From Geosiphon pyriformis (Eukaryota; Glomeromycota; Glomeromycetes; Archaeosporales; Geosiphonaceae): a DNA stretch of 64,000 nt. Each line of letters starts with the position of its first letter. Position 1 is the first letter of the stretch. The stretch is from contig JAAOMT010000312.1 of assembly GCA_016748015.1 (NCBI GenBank), forward strand, positions 46,743-110,742, in the 5' to 3' direction. Both the position numbers and the translations under genes were made by a program. Positions 23,286 through 34,600 of the stretch are shown here, piece after piece. The notes under the pieces are model-generated. The model was not told where the DNA came from. It saw only the letters and a list, made by a program, of their open reading frames with translations, and searched no databases.

Positions 23286-23950
23286 AATTGAACAATAAAA
23301 AGAGGATATAAAGACATGGTAGACACAACAGAGAACTTCAGAAAAATGAAAATTACCAACAATATTTGCTCACTAGCACAACAAATTTTTCAACTGATCC
23401 AACAACAAAATATAGAAATTATTATCAATCAACAAATTATTTAATACTGAAATACCAGAAAGATACCCAAATACAAAAGTCAAAAAAAAACAGAAAACAC
23501 TATTGACAAAATGGTTCTAAAAATAAAATTAGCAATAGAAGAACCAACAAGTGTCACCACATATCAAAAGTTGACCAGAGAAATGTGAAAATGGTGAATA
23601 CATAAATTTTCAAGAAACTTTTGTTATTTCCACTTGGAACGACACTTGAATATTCAGAATTTATATACAGATAAAACAAAATGATTATTTGATACAACAA
23701 TACTGCAACAACTGGAAAATTTTGTGAGAAAAAACAATCTAACAATACAAGCAAGAGTCATCTATTGATTGCATGCTGGATTCCAAGACAGACCAGAAAT
23801 TTTACTTAATCCGAAAATGGATTCTATTACCCAATTTAAAGAATTACAGAACAAAATAACTCAAGTAATTCTTGAAAAAGAAGTTCAAAAAATACTCAAA
23901 GACAGAGAATTAGAGTTAGGAGATTTGGGAGATCTCAATGGAGCTTAATA
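23286..23950 (+). pseudogene. Post-integrase ORF of element 2, unknown function
   Basis: In the same frame after integrase comes a charged segment of about 200 codons with few stops: YKDMVDTTENFRKMKI, LAQQIFQLIQQQNIEIII, KMVLKIKLAIEEPTSVTTYQKLTREM, ILQQLENFVRKNNLTIQARVIY, ITQFKELQNKITQVILEKEVQKILKDRELE. It looks largely helical with possible coiled coil near the end, and no membrane segment or signal peptide is seen. It ends at ELGDLGDLNGA* about 25 bp before the 3' LTR. I do not recognise a domain. Confidence 0.5.
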
Positions 23951-23968
23951 TTAAAAAGAAAGGAATAA

Positions 23969-25691
23969 TATTACTCATAGAATATAGAAAGTATATTAGC
24001 ATATGAATTAGCCAATCAGAAGTAGCCATAGTAAATATGGAATTCCAGAATTTTTCTCAAGAGAAATCACAAGATTCCAGAAATTTTAGGATTCTTGTAT
24101 AAGGAATCACAGGATTCCAGAATTCCAGGATTCTCTTCAAAAGAAATTGCAGAATTCCAGGAATTCCAGAATTTCTAGTGTGAAGAATTGAGAAATCTCA
24201 ATTATGTATATATAGCAGTAGTGCTAGAAGCAGAAAAAGACAGAATTCTTTAGTTAGAGATCTCTCAGTTTAGATTTGATCTAAGCAACTTTCCACATCA
24301 CAAATATCAATAAATAATTATTTACTATCTCAATCCACTTTCCTTTATCAACACTTCATGTTGATAGTAATTCATACTTAACTACACTGGAACAATAGCT
24401 TTTGATTACAGCTATTGATGGAATACTAACTTGCAAATGCCTTGGCTTAATTTTTTTTATCTTCTTTTTATTTTCTTTAATTTTTTTTCTGTGTTTTGTT
24501 GTGTTTACTAATCAATTAAGGATTAAGTGCTGTTACTCATAAAATATAAGAAGTATATTAGCATATAAATTAGCCAATTAGAAGTAGCCATAGTAAATGT
24601 GGAATTCCAGGATTCCTCTTAAGAAAAATTGCAAGATTCCAGGAATTTCAGGATTTCCATACAAGAAATTGCAGAATTCCAGAATTCCAAGATTCCTCTT
24701 AAAAGAAATTGCAGGATTCTAAGAATTCTAGGATTCCTGGTGTAAAAAATTGAGGAATTGAGAAATCTTAATTATGTATATATAGCAGTAGTATTGGAAG
24801 CAGAAAGAGACAGAATCTTTTAGTTAGAGACCTCTTGGTTTAGATTTGATCTAAGCAATCTTCCATTTACAAATATCAATAAATAAATATTCACTATCTT
24901 CACTATCAATCCTTCATGTTAATAGTAATTGATACTTAACCATACTAGAACAATAGCTCTTGATTACGGCTATTGACAGAATACTACCTTGCAATTGCTT
25001 TTACTTGTTTCTTTATTTTCTTTTATTTTCTTTTTATTTCTTTGTTATTTCTTTGGTTTTTACTAAATTGATTAAGGATTAAGCACTAAGATACAGACAT
25101 CATAGGGACTGGTAAAAGACCCATAAAACAAGGGTAAAACATTCATAGATTTAAGGATAGCTTACCAGGAAGATTACTGGCCATCACACTGAAAAAAAAA
25201 TTTGATGGAATTGCAATTCTGGAAGACTACTAAAAACAACTATTAAATCTCTGTCCATTATACAAAAAACTCCACAATAAAACCTTCAGATCAACAAAAT
25301 CTTTAGATATTAACACCAAAATACCAACCAAGCACCAAGTTACAGATCTGTTATTTGCTTTGAGACCCCAAATAATTATCTGTAACAGTGCTGAAGTATT
25401 GACATCAAGAATTGCCTGGTAAAAGACCCCTGTGAGTGGATAGAGCACATAAAAAAATTACAGATTACTTACTAGAGGATTGCCAGTCACCAAGCCAAGA
25501 AAAAAAATTGATAGAATTGTGATTCTGAGAGACTACTAAAAACAACTATTAAATCTCTGTTCATTATACAAGAACTCCAACTCAAAATCTTCAGATTACC
25601 AACTCAACAGAAACTATTATCAAGAGATTGATTGAGCACCAAATTACAGATTTGTTATTTGCTTTGAGACCCCAAATAATTACTTGTAACA
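23969..25691 (+). repeat. Element 2 3' LTR, split by a second LTR copy
   Basis: Pieces 23969-24530 and 25388-25691 together give one family-2 LTR (first base pair TG changed to TA). A purine tract AAAAAGAAAGGAATAA precedes it (23951-23968). The gap is exactly the LTR at 24531-25387. Confidence 0.88.
24531..25387 (+). repeat. Family-2 solo LTR nested in a family-2 LTR
   Basis: TGTTACTCATAA...TCTGTAACA, 857 bp. The target duplication GTGC is exact (24527-24530 and 25388-25391). It is diverged from the host LTR in its GAATTCC array and R/U5 part, so it came from another family-2 copy. Confidence 0.92.
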
Positions 25692-25695
25692 ACAC

Positions 25696-27195
25696 CACAA
25701 ACCAGGAAAACTACACACCAATATTAATAGTCTTTCAAGAATGAAACAAGATTAACACCACCAACAATTCCACTACAATTTACCACTACCAACAAAACAA
25801 CAAAACAACAATGGATCCCAGAAATTATAACAACCTTAAAAACTATTTGGAGACTCTTACCATACCAAAAAATTGGTCTCCAAGTGAAAAACATCAATTA
25901 CAACACCAATTCAAACAATATTTTATACATTACAACAAAATCTATTATAAAAATTGTAAAAACCCAAACCAACCACTCAAACTAGTATAAAAAAATGAAA
26001 AAGAAACAATCCTATACAACATGCATACAGATTTATCTTCAGCACACTTGGGAAGAGATAGAACAATTCAAAAAACTCTTGAACATTATTTTTGGCCTCA
26101 CATACAAAAAAACATTTGACAATATGTAGAATCTTGTGATAGTTGTCAAAGAAGAGAAGGAACTTGTCCCACAGAATCTTTAAATCCAATCAAAGTTGGA
26201 CAACCTTTTGACAGAGTTGGAATTGATTTAGTCGAATCATTACCTATTACAACCCAAGGAAATTGTTATATTATAGTGGCAGTAGATTATCTCACCAAAT
26301 GGCCTGAAGCTAGAACCATCCAAAGAACAGATACAAAATCAATAACAAATTTCATCTATAAAGACATTATTTGTAGGCATAAATGCCCAATTGAACTTTT
26401 ATTTGATCAAGGAACACATTTTGTGAACAATTTGATACAAAAAATTTGTGAACAATTCAATATCAAAAGACTTTTATCATCACTTTATCACCTCTAAACA
26501 AATGGACTTGTAGAATGTTTTAACAAAACATTGTGTGAATCTTTAGCCAAAGTCTCAACAGATTTTGAGCAGGAATGGGATATCTTTATTTTATCAGTAT
26601 TACTAGTATACAAAACACTAAATCAAGATACTATGAAACACATACCATTTGATTTTACTTATAGAAGAACAGCAACATTACCAATTAATTTCACAGTGAA
26701 AACATATTTAGTACAACCAATCAATGAAGAAAACTTCCAAGAAACACTCTAAAAAAGAGCCTACACTCTTCTTAATATATTAGAAGGAAAGAAACACATA
26801 GCAGTCACTCATATTGAACACTCTCAAACCCTACAAAAAGAAAGACATGACAACAAATTGCCACCAGTTACCAACGAATTTAAAGTTGGAAACAAAGTTC
26901 TCTTACACAGAACTAAGGCTGAAAAACAATAGAGTAGAAAATTTGAACATAAATGGAATGGACCATTTTATATTTACAAAATTCTAGGCAATAGATTATA
27001 CAAGTTAAGACTTGATGACAAAGTACTGGCAAAAGTTGCACATGGAGATAGACTAAAACACTATCATTTCAAAAACAATCCTGAACCATTAATTCTACAA
27101 ATTGGTACATATTTCTTTTTAGTTAATCCTGAAGATATTCTCCAAAATTTAGAACCAATAGTTATAATAGAACAACAATCAAACTTGAACACTTA
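25696..27195 (+). pseudogene. Element A RNase H tail and integrase
   Basis: 25696 resumes A's RNase H with HKPGKLHTNINSLSR. The integrase follows: LYNMHTDLSSAHLGRDRT with CDSCQRR (zinc domain, about 26060-26155), VGIDLVESLPITTQGNCYIIVAVDYLTKWPEA, LLFDQGTHFVNNL, NGLVECFNKTLCESLAK (D, D and E all present), then FKVGNKVLLHRTKAEKQ*SRKFEHKWNGPFYI and LGNRLYKLRLDDKVLAKVAHGDRLK. Four stops (TAA at Lys/Gln, TGA, TAA, TAG at Trp). The catalytic triad is preserved although the element is dead elsewhere. Confidence 0.9.
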
Positions 27196-27342
27196 ATTTA
27201 ACATTTTTAATAAAATCTCTTCTAAAAATACAAACATAAAAACAAAAATAGTAAATAATTACAAGAAACACTCAAACCCAAAAACAAATAAAAACCCTAT
27301 ACCCAAAAATAATTTCTTTATTCTTTTTATTTAGTTAATTTT

Positions 27343-28031
27343 ATTATGATTATTCTCCAAAATATCCAACAAATATTCCAAAAATTAATGTTAGCCTTGA
27401 AAACACTTTCTAACTTATCCATAACAATTAATGGAAGTCAAATTAATTACATTTAGAAAAAAACCACAGCCCTAGTAGTAAATAATTCTCAGAACTATTA
27501 CTCCTATAAAAAAAACAAGAGGTCACTCTGAAAATAGGTTACCAGAACTTTTGAAGCAAGCACTGAAAAAAAACCTTCTAATTGCTCCTATCAACATTCT
27601 ACCAAATATCACAATTTAACAAAAACTTCTACTATTCCTTAATGAACAAAACAATAAACATACTCTTATATATAGATATTTTCATATTGGAAAAACACTT
27701 TATGAACGAAAACTGGAACTTGAAGCAACCAACATTACTCCTGAGACTATACAAAAACAAATTTACAATGAATTCAAGACAGCAGCTGGACTAACAAACA
27801 CTCACTACAAACTTAAAACAGCATTTAGACTCTATAATTTATTCAATACTTGTGAAAACATCCTACAAAATCCAATACTCCATCCAATAAAGATTCAATA
27901 CATTAGAAAACTTACAGAACTGAAATTTCAACAATTTTCAAACCAGATTACTTCAATTATCTTGGACTACTATCTTAACATTACAGATAGTACTTGAACT
28001 TCAATAGAGCTCAGTCTTAAGGAGAAGATTA
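27343..28031 (+). pseudogene. Post-integrase ORF of element A, unknown function
   Basis: From ATG 27343 (MIILQNIQQIFQKLMLALK) a decayed frame runs to the LTR with one frame change near 27520. The best segment is LPELLKQALKKNLLIAPINIL..., then YRYFHIGKTLYERKLELEAT, IYNEFKTAAGLTNTHYKLKT, LYNLFNTCENILQNP, IQYIRKLTELKFQQFSNQI and ITDST*TSIELSLKEKIM. The purine tract AAGGAGAAGA is part of its last codons. The homologous ORF in element B (minus, 38215-38890) has Trp where A has TGA, showing the ORF was once coding. Helical, no membrane segment, no recognised domain; it occupies the place of env in retroviruses without resembling one. Confidence 0.55.
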
Positions 28032-29004
28032 TGTTACCAGTAGAATTTAGCTATTAATTAACATGAAATTACCCTCATAATTCCTATTATTAATTAGCAT
28101 ACATTATTATTTATTTTAATTATCACTTATTATTTAATCAAATTATCAAATATCATTACTCAATTAATAATCTGATTTGTACTCTAGAAATTAAGATGAT
28201 CAAATTACACAATATCTTGAACCATTTAACATAGTTAAAATTCGCCGAAATCAATGGAAATTGGCCAAAATAATTAATAGTTCAGTAAAATAACTTGTAG
28301 TTTGCCAAAATGTATCTTTAGTTCACCCAAATTGTAACAAAGAGAAAAGTGCAAGTTCAAAGTCTAGTACTACAGCAAGTTGTATAAAAAAAAAGCTTCT
28401 CTCTTTAAAAAAATGTATTTTCTCATAGTATCTTATCATAGTACTTTACTTTAGATATCTTAATTGAAACAAATCACTTTTTTATACATTCAAATAAAAA
28501 TTAAAATATTTAAAAACCAAATCCTTAAATTATTACACTTGAAATTTCCTCAACACAACTAATATTTTAAAATTTATTAGCTACCAATTTCAATAATCTG
28601 TTAGTGATTCCAGGTCTGGATAAAAAACGTTTCTCTTAACACAATTCTATTTCTTTTACATTTCTTTTATTTTTTTTTTATTTTCTTATTATAATCATTA
28701 GGGTAGCCTACAGACGAGATTCCTGTAGAAGAGTTGACTTTCACAGCAAAGTAACTATACATTTTTAGTGAACTTCCAGACAAGCAATTTCTGAGAAAGA
28801 GTTAACATTTACTACAATATAATTATACAAAGTAACTGGCAAGAAATTGGCCATTTTACTTATAAGTCCAGCAATTCAAATTATAGGAGATAATTTAGAG
28901 ATAATTTTAGTTACTGGAGGTTCAACTACTTCTTGAAAATGTGAATTCACAGCAAATCAACATTAACAACATTCAAGAAAAGAGACCAAAAACCTCTGGT
29001 AACA
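28032..29004 (+). repeat. Element A 3' LTR (family 1), 973 bp
   Basis: TGTTACCAGTAG...CTCTGGTAACA, colinear with 7280-8251 with scattered, mostly C/T and A/G differences, meaning the insertion is old. Confidence 0.93.
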
Positions 29005-29070
29005 ATAGTTATACTATAATTAATTTTTACAGTTTTTTAGATTAAGCAATAATATAAAAAATTCTTTAAT

Positions 29071-30262
29071 TTTAATGTAAAGATAAGTATATTAGTCTTA
29101 ATTAACATTAATTTTGATTTATGTTAAATTTTTGTTTAATAAATTATTACTATTTTCTTATTTAAAAATCTAAAGATTAGCTTAGTGAGTTTTTCTTAAC
29201 TTCTTAGTAAGTATTAAATAATTTTCTTTGGTAAATGTTTTTGTTATTGGATTTAATATGTGGCATAATGTTTTTGTAAAAATTATTGTTAGTAGTTGCT
29301 ACTATACTAATCTTTCAAGAAAAATTTTTGTTGTATTTTTATACTTCCAATTGTGTTTTTTCTTGAAGCTCTTACAAAGATATATTTTTTATTTTATGCT
29401 AATATCAGATGTCTGTATTTTTTTGTTTGTAATAAAACAGTACCCTATTTCTAATAAATTCAAAGAGAATTAAAAATAAAAAATAGAATTCAACAAAATT
29501 AAAATTCATAAAATAATCCTGATTAAAGATTATTTTCCAAAGATATAGAGAGATTATTCTGAATTTTTAAGTTAATTAATGATTTTGGTTAAGATATTAT
29601 TACAAGTAATTTCTAAATAATTTTATGTACTTAATATTTTTTTAATGTGTTTTCAATTTTGTTAAGCTTGAGTCTTGTTTATGTTTTTGTTGATATATTA
29701 AATATTTTTACTATTGTTTTTATTTATAAAAAAACAATGATAAAAAAAGATAGTGGTCTTTTAAATTATTTGTGGAGGATCAAATTATAAAGAAAAAAGA
29801 TCTTCATTTCTATTAATCTTAATATCACTAGATATTATAATACAAAGTTTAAAGAGCACACTTTTCAGTTTTTCTTGGATTTATAATTCAATTCTTCTAA
29901 CTTTTTTTTATTTATTTTGTCTAATTAACTTTTTTTTGTTTTTTATTATTTTTTTTTGTCTGTTTTTTTATTGGTTAGAAAGCTATTATATATATACATA
30001 TTTTGAGTTATATATGATTATGTTTATTTTAATTAATTAGTAAATAATTACTAAGTTATTAAATTTTTTATTTGACTGTAAGTGCTTTTTGGCTTATTTG
30101 TTTGTAATTATATTAAATTGGATGTATTTGTATATGTTTTGCACACTATTATGTACATGTTATGTTTTTTAATTTTATTTGTTAATCTGTATTATTTATA
30201 CTATTATTTAATAATTGGTTAATATATTATAATATTATTATTTTTGATTTTTGTTAATTTTT
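29071..30262 (-). repeat. Right arm of the long inverted repeat
   Basis: Reverse complement of 6062-7245 with indels; the arm is read inward to AAGATAAGTATATTAGTCTTAAT at 29080. The outer end is followed on the minus strand's upstream side by a purine-rich ATTAATTTTAATAGAGCTTAATC...AAAAGAAAAATAATA tract (30262-30310), the form a polypurine tract takes next to a 3' LTR. It therefore reads as the 3' LTR of the minus-strand element C. 29005-29070 has no counterpart in the left arm. Confidence 0.7.
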
Positions 30263-33200
30263 ATTGGATAATATTATTTTTCTTTTAAGATTAAGCTCTA
30301 TTAAAATTAATATGCATTTTTTCAATTTTAATATTTAATATACAGATCTGTATACTTATTTGAATTATTTATTCTTATAAGTCTTAAAATTTGTTGTTTA
30401 TAAGTCTTTTAATTTTATTAAGAATATGTTTATTTTATTTGTTAACAATACTTTTTAACAGTATTAAAACAGCATATAAAATTAATATGTTGTTCTAAAA
30501 TGGTGCTTAAAGTTGTTTTTTGTTTTGTTAATTTTCTTGCTATTTTTTTTGGTATAGATTGTTTAAAGGTCTAATTGTGCAGTTATTATAAAGTATATAT
30601 AACAAAAAAAAGCAATTAAGTTTTTTTTTTTTGAGTGTTGTATTTTTTAATAAGCTAGAATGTTTTTATAATTTTATTAATTAATGTGTTAGTGTTTTTT
30701 TATTTTTTGCAGTAAAAGTTAACATAATTTGTGTTTGAGTTATTTTTTTGCATGGCTGAATTTCTTTTTTTATATAATATTTTAGAATTATTAAAAGTAA
30801 TTTTTAATAAAAAATTATTTTATATAGTAACTGAAATAAAAGTTAAGTATTTATAATATCTTCAAATATATTTATAATAAAATAAATAAATAAATATTAA
30901 ATTAAATTATTTTTATATATAAAATTAAAAAAATTATTTAATAATTTGATGTTTCTGATTTTTCTACTATTTTTGAAATTGTTTTTGTTTTTTTTAAATA
31001 TTAATAATAATAATCCAAATATAATTAATTGGATTAATTGTTTTTTAAGTAATGTTTGATAATTACTATTGGCTTTAAGTCTTGTAAAATTTGATTAAAA
31101 AATACAATTGATATATATATTTCTAATTTGAGTGTTAATAGATCAAATAATTATTGTTAATAGTAAATTTTTAATTGGTTATTGTGTACAATTTTCTTCA
31201 AAATTTTATTTCTTAAACATAACTTATATGCTTTATTACTCAAAATATTATAGACATAAAAAGATTTATCTTATTTGTTATTAAATTTTCTACTCTATTG
31301 TTTTTCTGCTTTTGTTTAATATAATAAAACTTTGTTTCTTATTTTGTAGACAATAAGTTGTTCTAAAAGTTTGTTATTATGTTAGATTTTTTGTTGTTCT
31401 TAAGAATACTTAATATTATTAGTTGTGTATTGATGATTGTTTTTTAGTTTATTTAGCAGTTTGTAAATCTGTCTTTTAATAGTTTCTTATAAATTGTTCT
31501 TGTTTATTGGTTCTGTTAGATAGATGTTTATTATTAGTTTTATAGGTAATATAACATTTTTTTTACATATTAATTCAAATGGTATAAATTTTGAAGTGTT
31601 ATGTTTTAGTATTCAATAAGCCAATAAAATTAAGAAAATAAATAAATCTTATTTTTGTTCTATTTTATTGCTTATTTTTGCCAATAATTTGTATAATGTT
31701 TTATTAAATATTCTACCAATTCATTTGTTTATGGATGGTAAAATAACAAAAAAAATTGTTTTATCCTAAAACATTGACTGATTTCAACAAACAAATTGTT
31801 TACAAAGTGGGTTTTTTGATTTAAAAATAGCTTTTTTAGATAACTATATTTACAAATTAAATTTTTATATATAAAATTAGCAACTAATTTAGTGTCTATA
31901 GTTTTAATGGCCCTTGCTTTTGGCTATTTTGTTAAATAATTCATAATAACTGCAATGTATTGATTCCCTCTACTAGTAATAGTTAGTAATTCTACTAAAT
32001 TAATTCTTATTATATCAAGTAGTTTTCCTATTTTAATAGATTATAATAGTTTGGTTATTTTTAATCCTCTCCTTTTTTAATATATATTGCAATTATAAAC
32101 ATATTAAATAATATTAATATGCATTTTTAATCATTAGTACAGACTAGTTGTCTATTGAATTGTGATTTTTTTTGCAAAGTGTTTTGTATTTGGATCTGTA
32201 TGTATGTTGCAAAAAATAATTTTTTTTTTAGTTTTGGTAATTATTCGGAATAAATTATATTGGTAATATTAATATAGTATATTGTTTTCAATCAAATAAT
32301 ATTTAATTTGTTTTAAATTTTTGTTTGTTCTTTCAATAATAATTTTATTGGTAATTAAAGAATTGTAAAATAATATATTAGGTGTTGATATGTTTTGGTG
32401 TTTATTTTGATTGGATGATAAATAATTCTTGGTGGTTGTGTATTTTTTATTTGAAATAAACAGTTTGTGTTTATGTTTTTGGTGCTCTTTTTATAAATAA
32501 TGTTATATGTGTAGAATTGTAAAATAATAACCCATCTGGTATAAAGTTTTTCCAAAAAAGTTTTTGTTTATCAACCAAGTAAGTTTTTTGTGATCTGTAA
32601 TAATATTAAATAGATCATGTATTAAATATTGTCTAAAATATTTTATGGCTCATATAATTACAAAATATTCTATTTTATAAGCTGTGTAGCTTTTTTTAGC
32701 TATGTTTAGAATTTTGGTAATATATGTAAATATGTGTTTTTTTTATCTTGTTGTGATAATACAGTACCTAGACTTGTTTTAGAGACATCAGTTGTAAGTA
32801 CAAATTTTTTGGTAAAATCGGAATATACTAAGATGAGAACTTTAATAAGCTTTTATTTTAAGTAATTAAATATTTATTCTTGTTTTTTACTTTATTTTTG
32901 TTTTGTATTTTTAGCTAATAATTGATTTAATAGTTAAGCTACTATTGAAAAGTTTTTGATGAACCTTCAGTAATATAAGACAAGTCTTAATAATTCTCAA
33001 AGTTCAGTCAAATTCTAAGGACAAGAAAAATTTTTAACTCTCTTAATTTTTACAGAGTTGGGTTTTATTCTATTTTTTTAATAATATGCCTTAAAAAAAT
33101 GAATTGTGATTTTCTAAAAAAGCATTTTTCGAGATTAAGTTTCAGTTTAACAGCCCAAAGTTTTTTAAAAACTTGTTGTAAATATTTAAGATGCTTCTTA

Positions 33201-34150
33201 AATATTGGCAAAAACATATTTATGTTGTTTAAATAAACCATTATAGATTTTTACAAAATTCCAGAATAAACAACATTTATTAATTATTGAAATGTTACAA
33301 AGTATTGGGTAATCTAAATAGCATTATATTAAATTTGTAATTGCTATTTTGAATTGTAAAAGTAGTTTTTTTTCAATTGTTAAGATTCTTAACTATTTGC
33401 CAATATCTACTAGCAAAATTTAGAGTTAAGAACTATTTAAATTTTTTTAGAGTATCTAAAATTTTATTAATTTATAGTAAGAAATAAATATTTTTTTAAT
33501 AACATTATTAAGTTTCTTATAGTTGATACAAAATTAGATTTTCTTATTTTTTTTTATACTAAAACAACAAATAAAAACTATAAGCTTATAAAAAATTGTA
33601 TAAATCTGTTTTTTAATATTCAATTAACTTTTTTTTTTATAAAATTATGTTTGGATAGTAGTACTTAGTAGGCATATTGTTTAATAGATAATCTATTTTT
33701 TGTATAAATCTAATAATAAACCAAGTTGGTTCATTCAAACTTATTTTTTTTGGCCAAAATGTCGAAGTATTTTAAGATAAGTGTTTTTAATTGTTTTTGT
33801 TATAAAGAGTCTAATAATCTAAAATTGAGCTTAATTAACTCTTTACTAATTATTTGGTAGTATTCAATACTTGGTTTTAACAAAATTAATTTAGTTTTAT
33901 AATATAACACTAACTGAAGAAAGTTAAAGATTTCTTGGGATTTATATTAATTAATAATATCTGTGCTCAAATATTTTAGGACCATATTCTTAGGTAAGTA
34001 TATTGTTTGTTTGAATAAGTTGTGAATAGGTATTTTAATTTACAGATAATTATAACATAATATATACAAATTAGTAAGATTAATTGGAAATTATTCACAA
34101 AAAAAAGCATGTGGTTCAAATAAAAGATCTTTTTTTGTTGCTTTTTTGTA
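30263..34150 (-). pseudogene. Element C: decayed Ty3/gypsy pol (RT, RNase H, integrase)
   Basis: Order along the minus strand. RT about 34.1-33.0 kb, with MVYLNNINMF (catalytic box YLNN at 33224-33235, both Asp changed to Asn), KLKLNLEKCFFRKSQFIFLRHI and NLTEL*ELLRLVLYY*RFIKNF. RNase H tail at 32355-32555 (NIIYKKSTKNINTNCLFQI). Integrase about 32.05-31.2 kb: GNQYIAVIMNYLTK*PKARAIKTIDTKLVANFIY, LFLNQKTHFVNNL (Asp to Asn), YHP*TNELVEYL, then KVLLY*TKAEKQ*SRKF. About 0.9 kb of unassigned AT-rich sequence separates it from the presumed 3' LTR. Gag, protease and dUTPase are not visible. Older than A and element 2 by its damage. Confidence 0.75.
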
Positions 34151-34153
34151 TGT

Positions 34154-34600
34154 TGTTACTCATAGAAATTAAAAATTATAATAAACAGATAAAATAGCCA
34201 ATCAGAAATAGGTATAGTAAAAAAAAAATTAAAAGATTTTAAAGAATTTTATATAACATAAATTATATATATATAATGAAAGTATTAAAAACAGAAAAAG
34301 TATAAAAAAAAAGATAATTCAGTTCAGAACAACACTATTTTTCTCTTCAAAAAATAGTTTTTTATAACTTAAAGTAAAATTATACTTATATTAATAAAAC
34401 ATCTATTATTATCCAAATCCATATTACTATTATTTAATTAAAAAAATATTAATTTATTTTACACTATTAACACTCCATGTTGATAAATCCAATATTTAAT
34501 TACACTGAACCAATAATTCTTAATTACAGCTATTAATAAAATACTAATTTATTTTTTTATTTTTTTATTTTATTTTATTTTATTTTTTTGTTGTTTATGA
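34154..34600 (+). repeat. Family-2-like LTR fragment
   Basis: Starts TGTTACTCATAGAAATT. Recognisable landmarks: AGCCAATCAGAAATAGG, the TATATATATA run, the TATCAACA/TGTTGATA-type hairpin (ACACTCCATGTTGATA), AACCAATAATTCTTAATTACAGCTATTAATA. Ends at the T-rich tract where another LTR begins at 34601; its R/U5 end is missing. Confidence 0.7.
34468..34483. other. Conserved family-2 LTR hairpin, decayed copy
   Basis: ACACTCCATGTTGATA, the right half of the TATCAACA/TGTTGATA hairpin also seen at 14239-14259, 24346-24366 and, inverted, near 16576 and 36219. It sits between the TATA run and the R/U5 part in each LTR. Confidence 0.5.

Larger units (their letters stand above)
13862..25691 (+). mobile_element. 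Element 2: Ty3/gypsy LTR retrotransposon with dUTPase, nested in element A
   Basis: Bounded by family-2 LTRs (13862-14724 and 23969-24530 plus 25388-25691). Flanking 4-mers are ATAC (13858-13861) and ACAC (25692-25695), a target duplication with one C/T difference. Removing the element with one 4-mer rejoins A's RNase H in frame. Without its own nested LTRs it is about 10.1 kb. Gene order is the same as in A, but the proteins are clearly diverged, so it is a sister family. Broken by many stops, though it keeps more intact motifs (YLDD) than A. Confidence 0.92.
7280..29004 (+). mobile_element. Element A: Ty3/gypsy LTR retrotransposon with dUTPase (interrupted by element 2)
   Basis: The two LTRs (7280-8251 and 28032-29004) begin TGTTACCAG, end GTAACA, and match along their whole length. 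Without the insertion at 13862-25691 the element is about 9.9 kb. Order: LTR, PBS, gag, protease, Cys-rich module, dUTPase, RT, RNase H, integrase, extra 3' ORF, purine tract, LTR. The protease-RT-RNase H-integrase order places it in Ty3/gypsy (Metaviridae). All frames carry stops, so it is dead. The flanking 4-mers GTGG and ATAG fit a target duplication only if two G-to-A changes are allowed. Confidence 0.92.

Noticed and set aside
7280-29004. Integrated virus, suggested by dUTPase and retroviral-type genes
   Set aside because: LTRs, tRNA primer site, gag/pol order, 4-bp target duplications in the families and lack of an envelope-like gene fit a fungal LTR retrotransposon.
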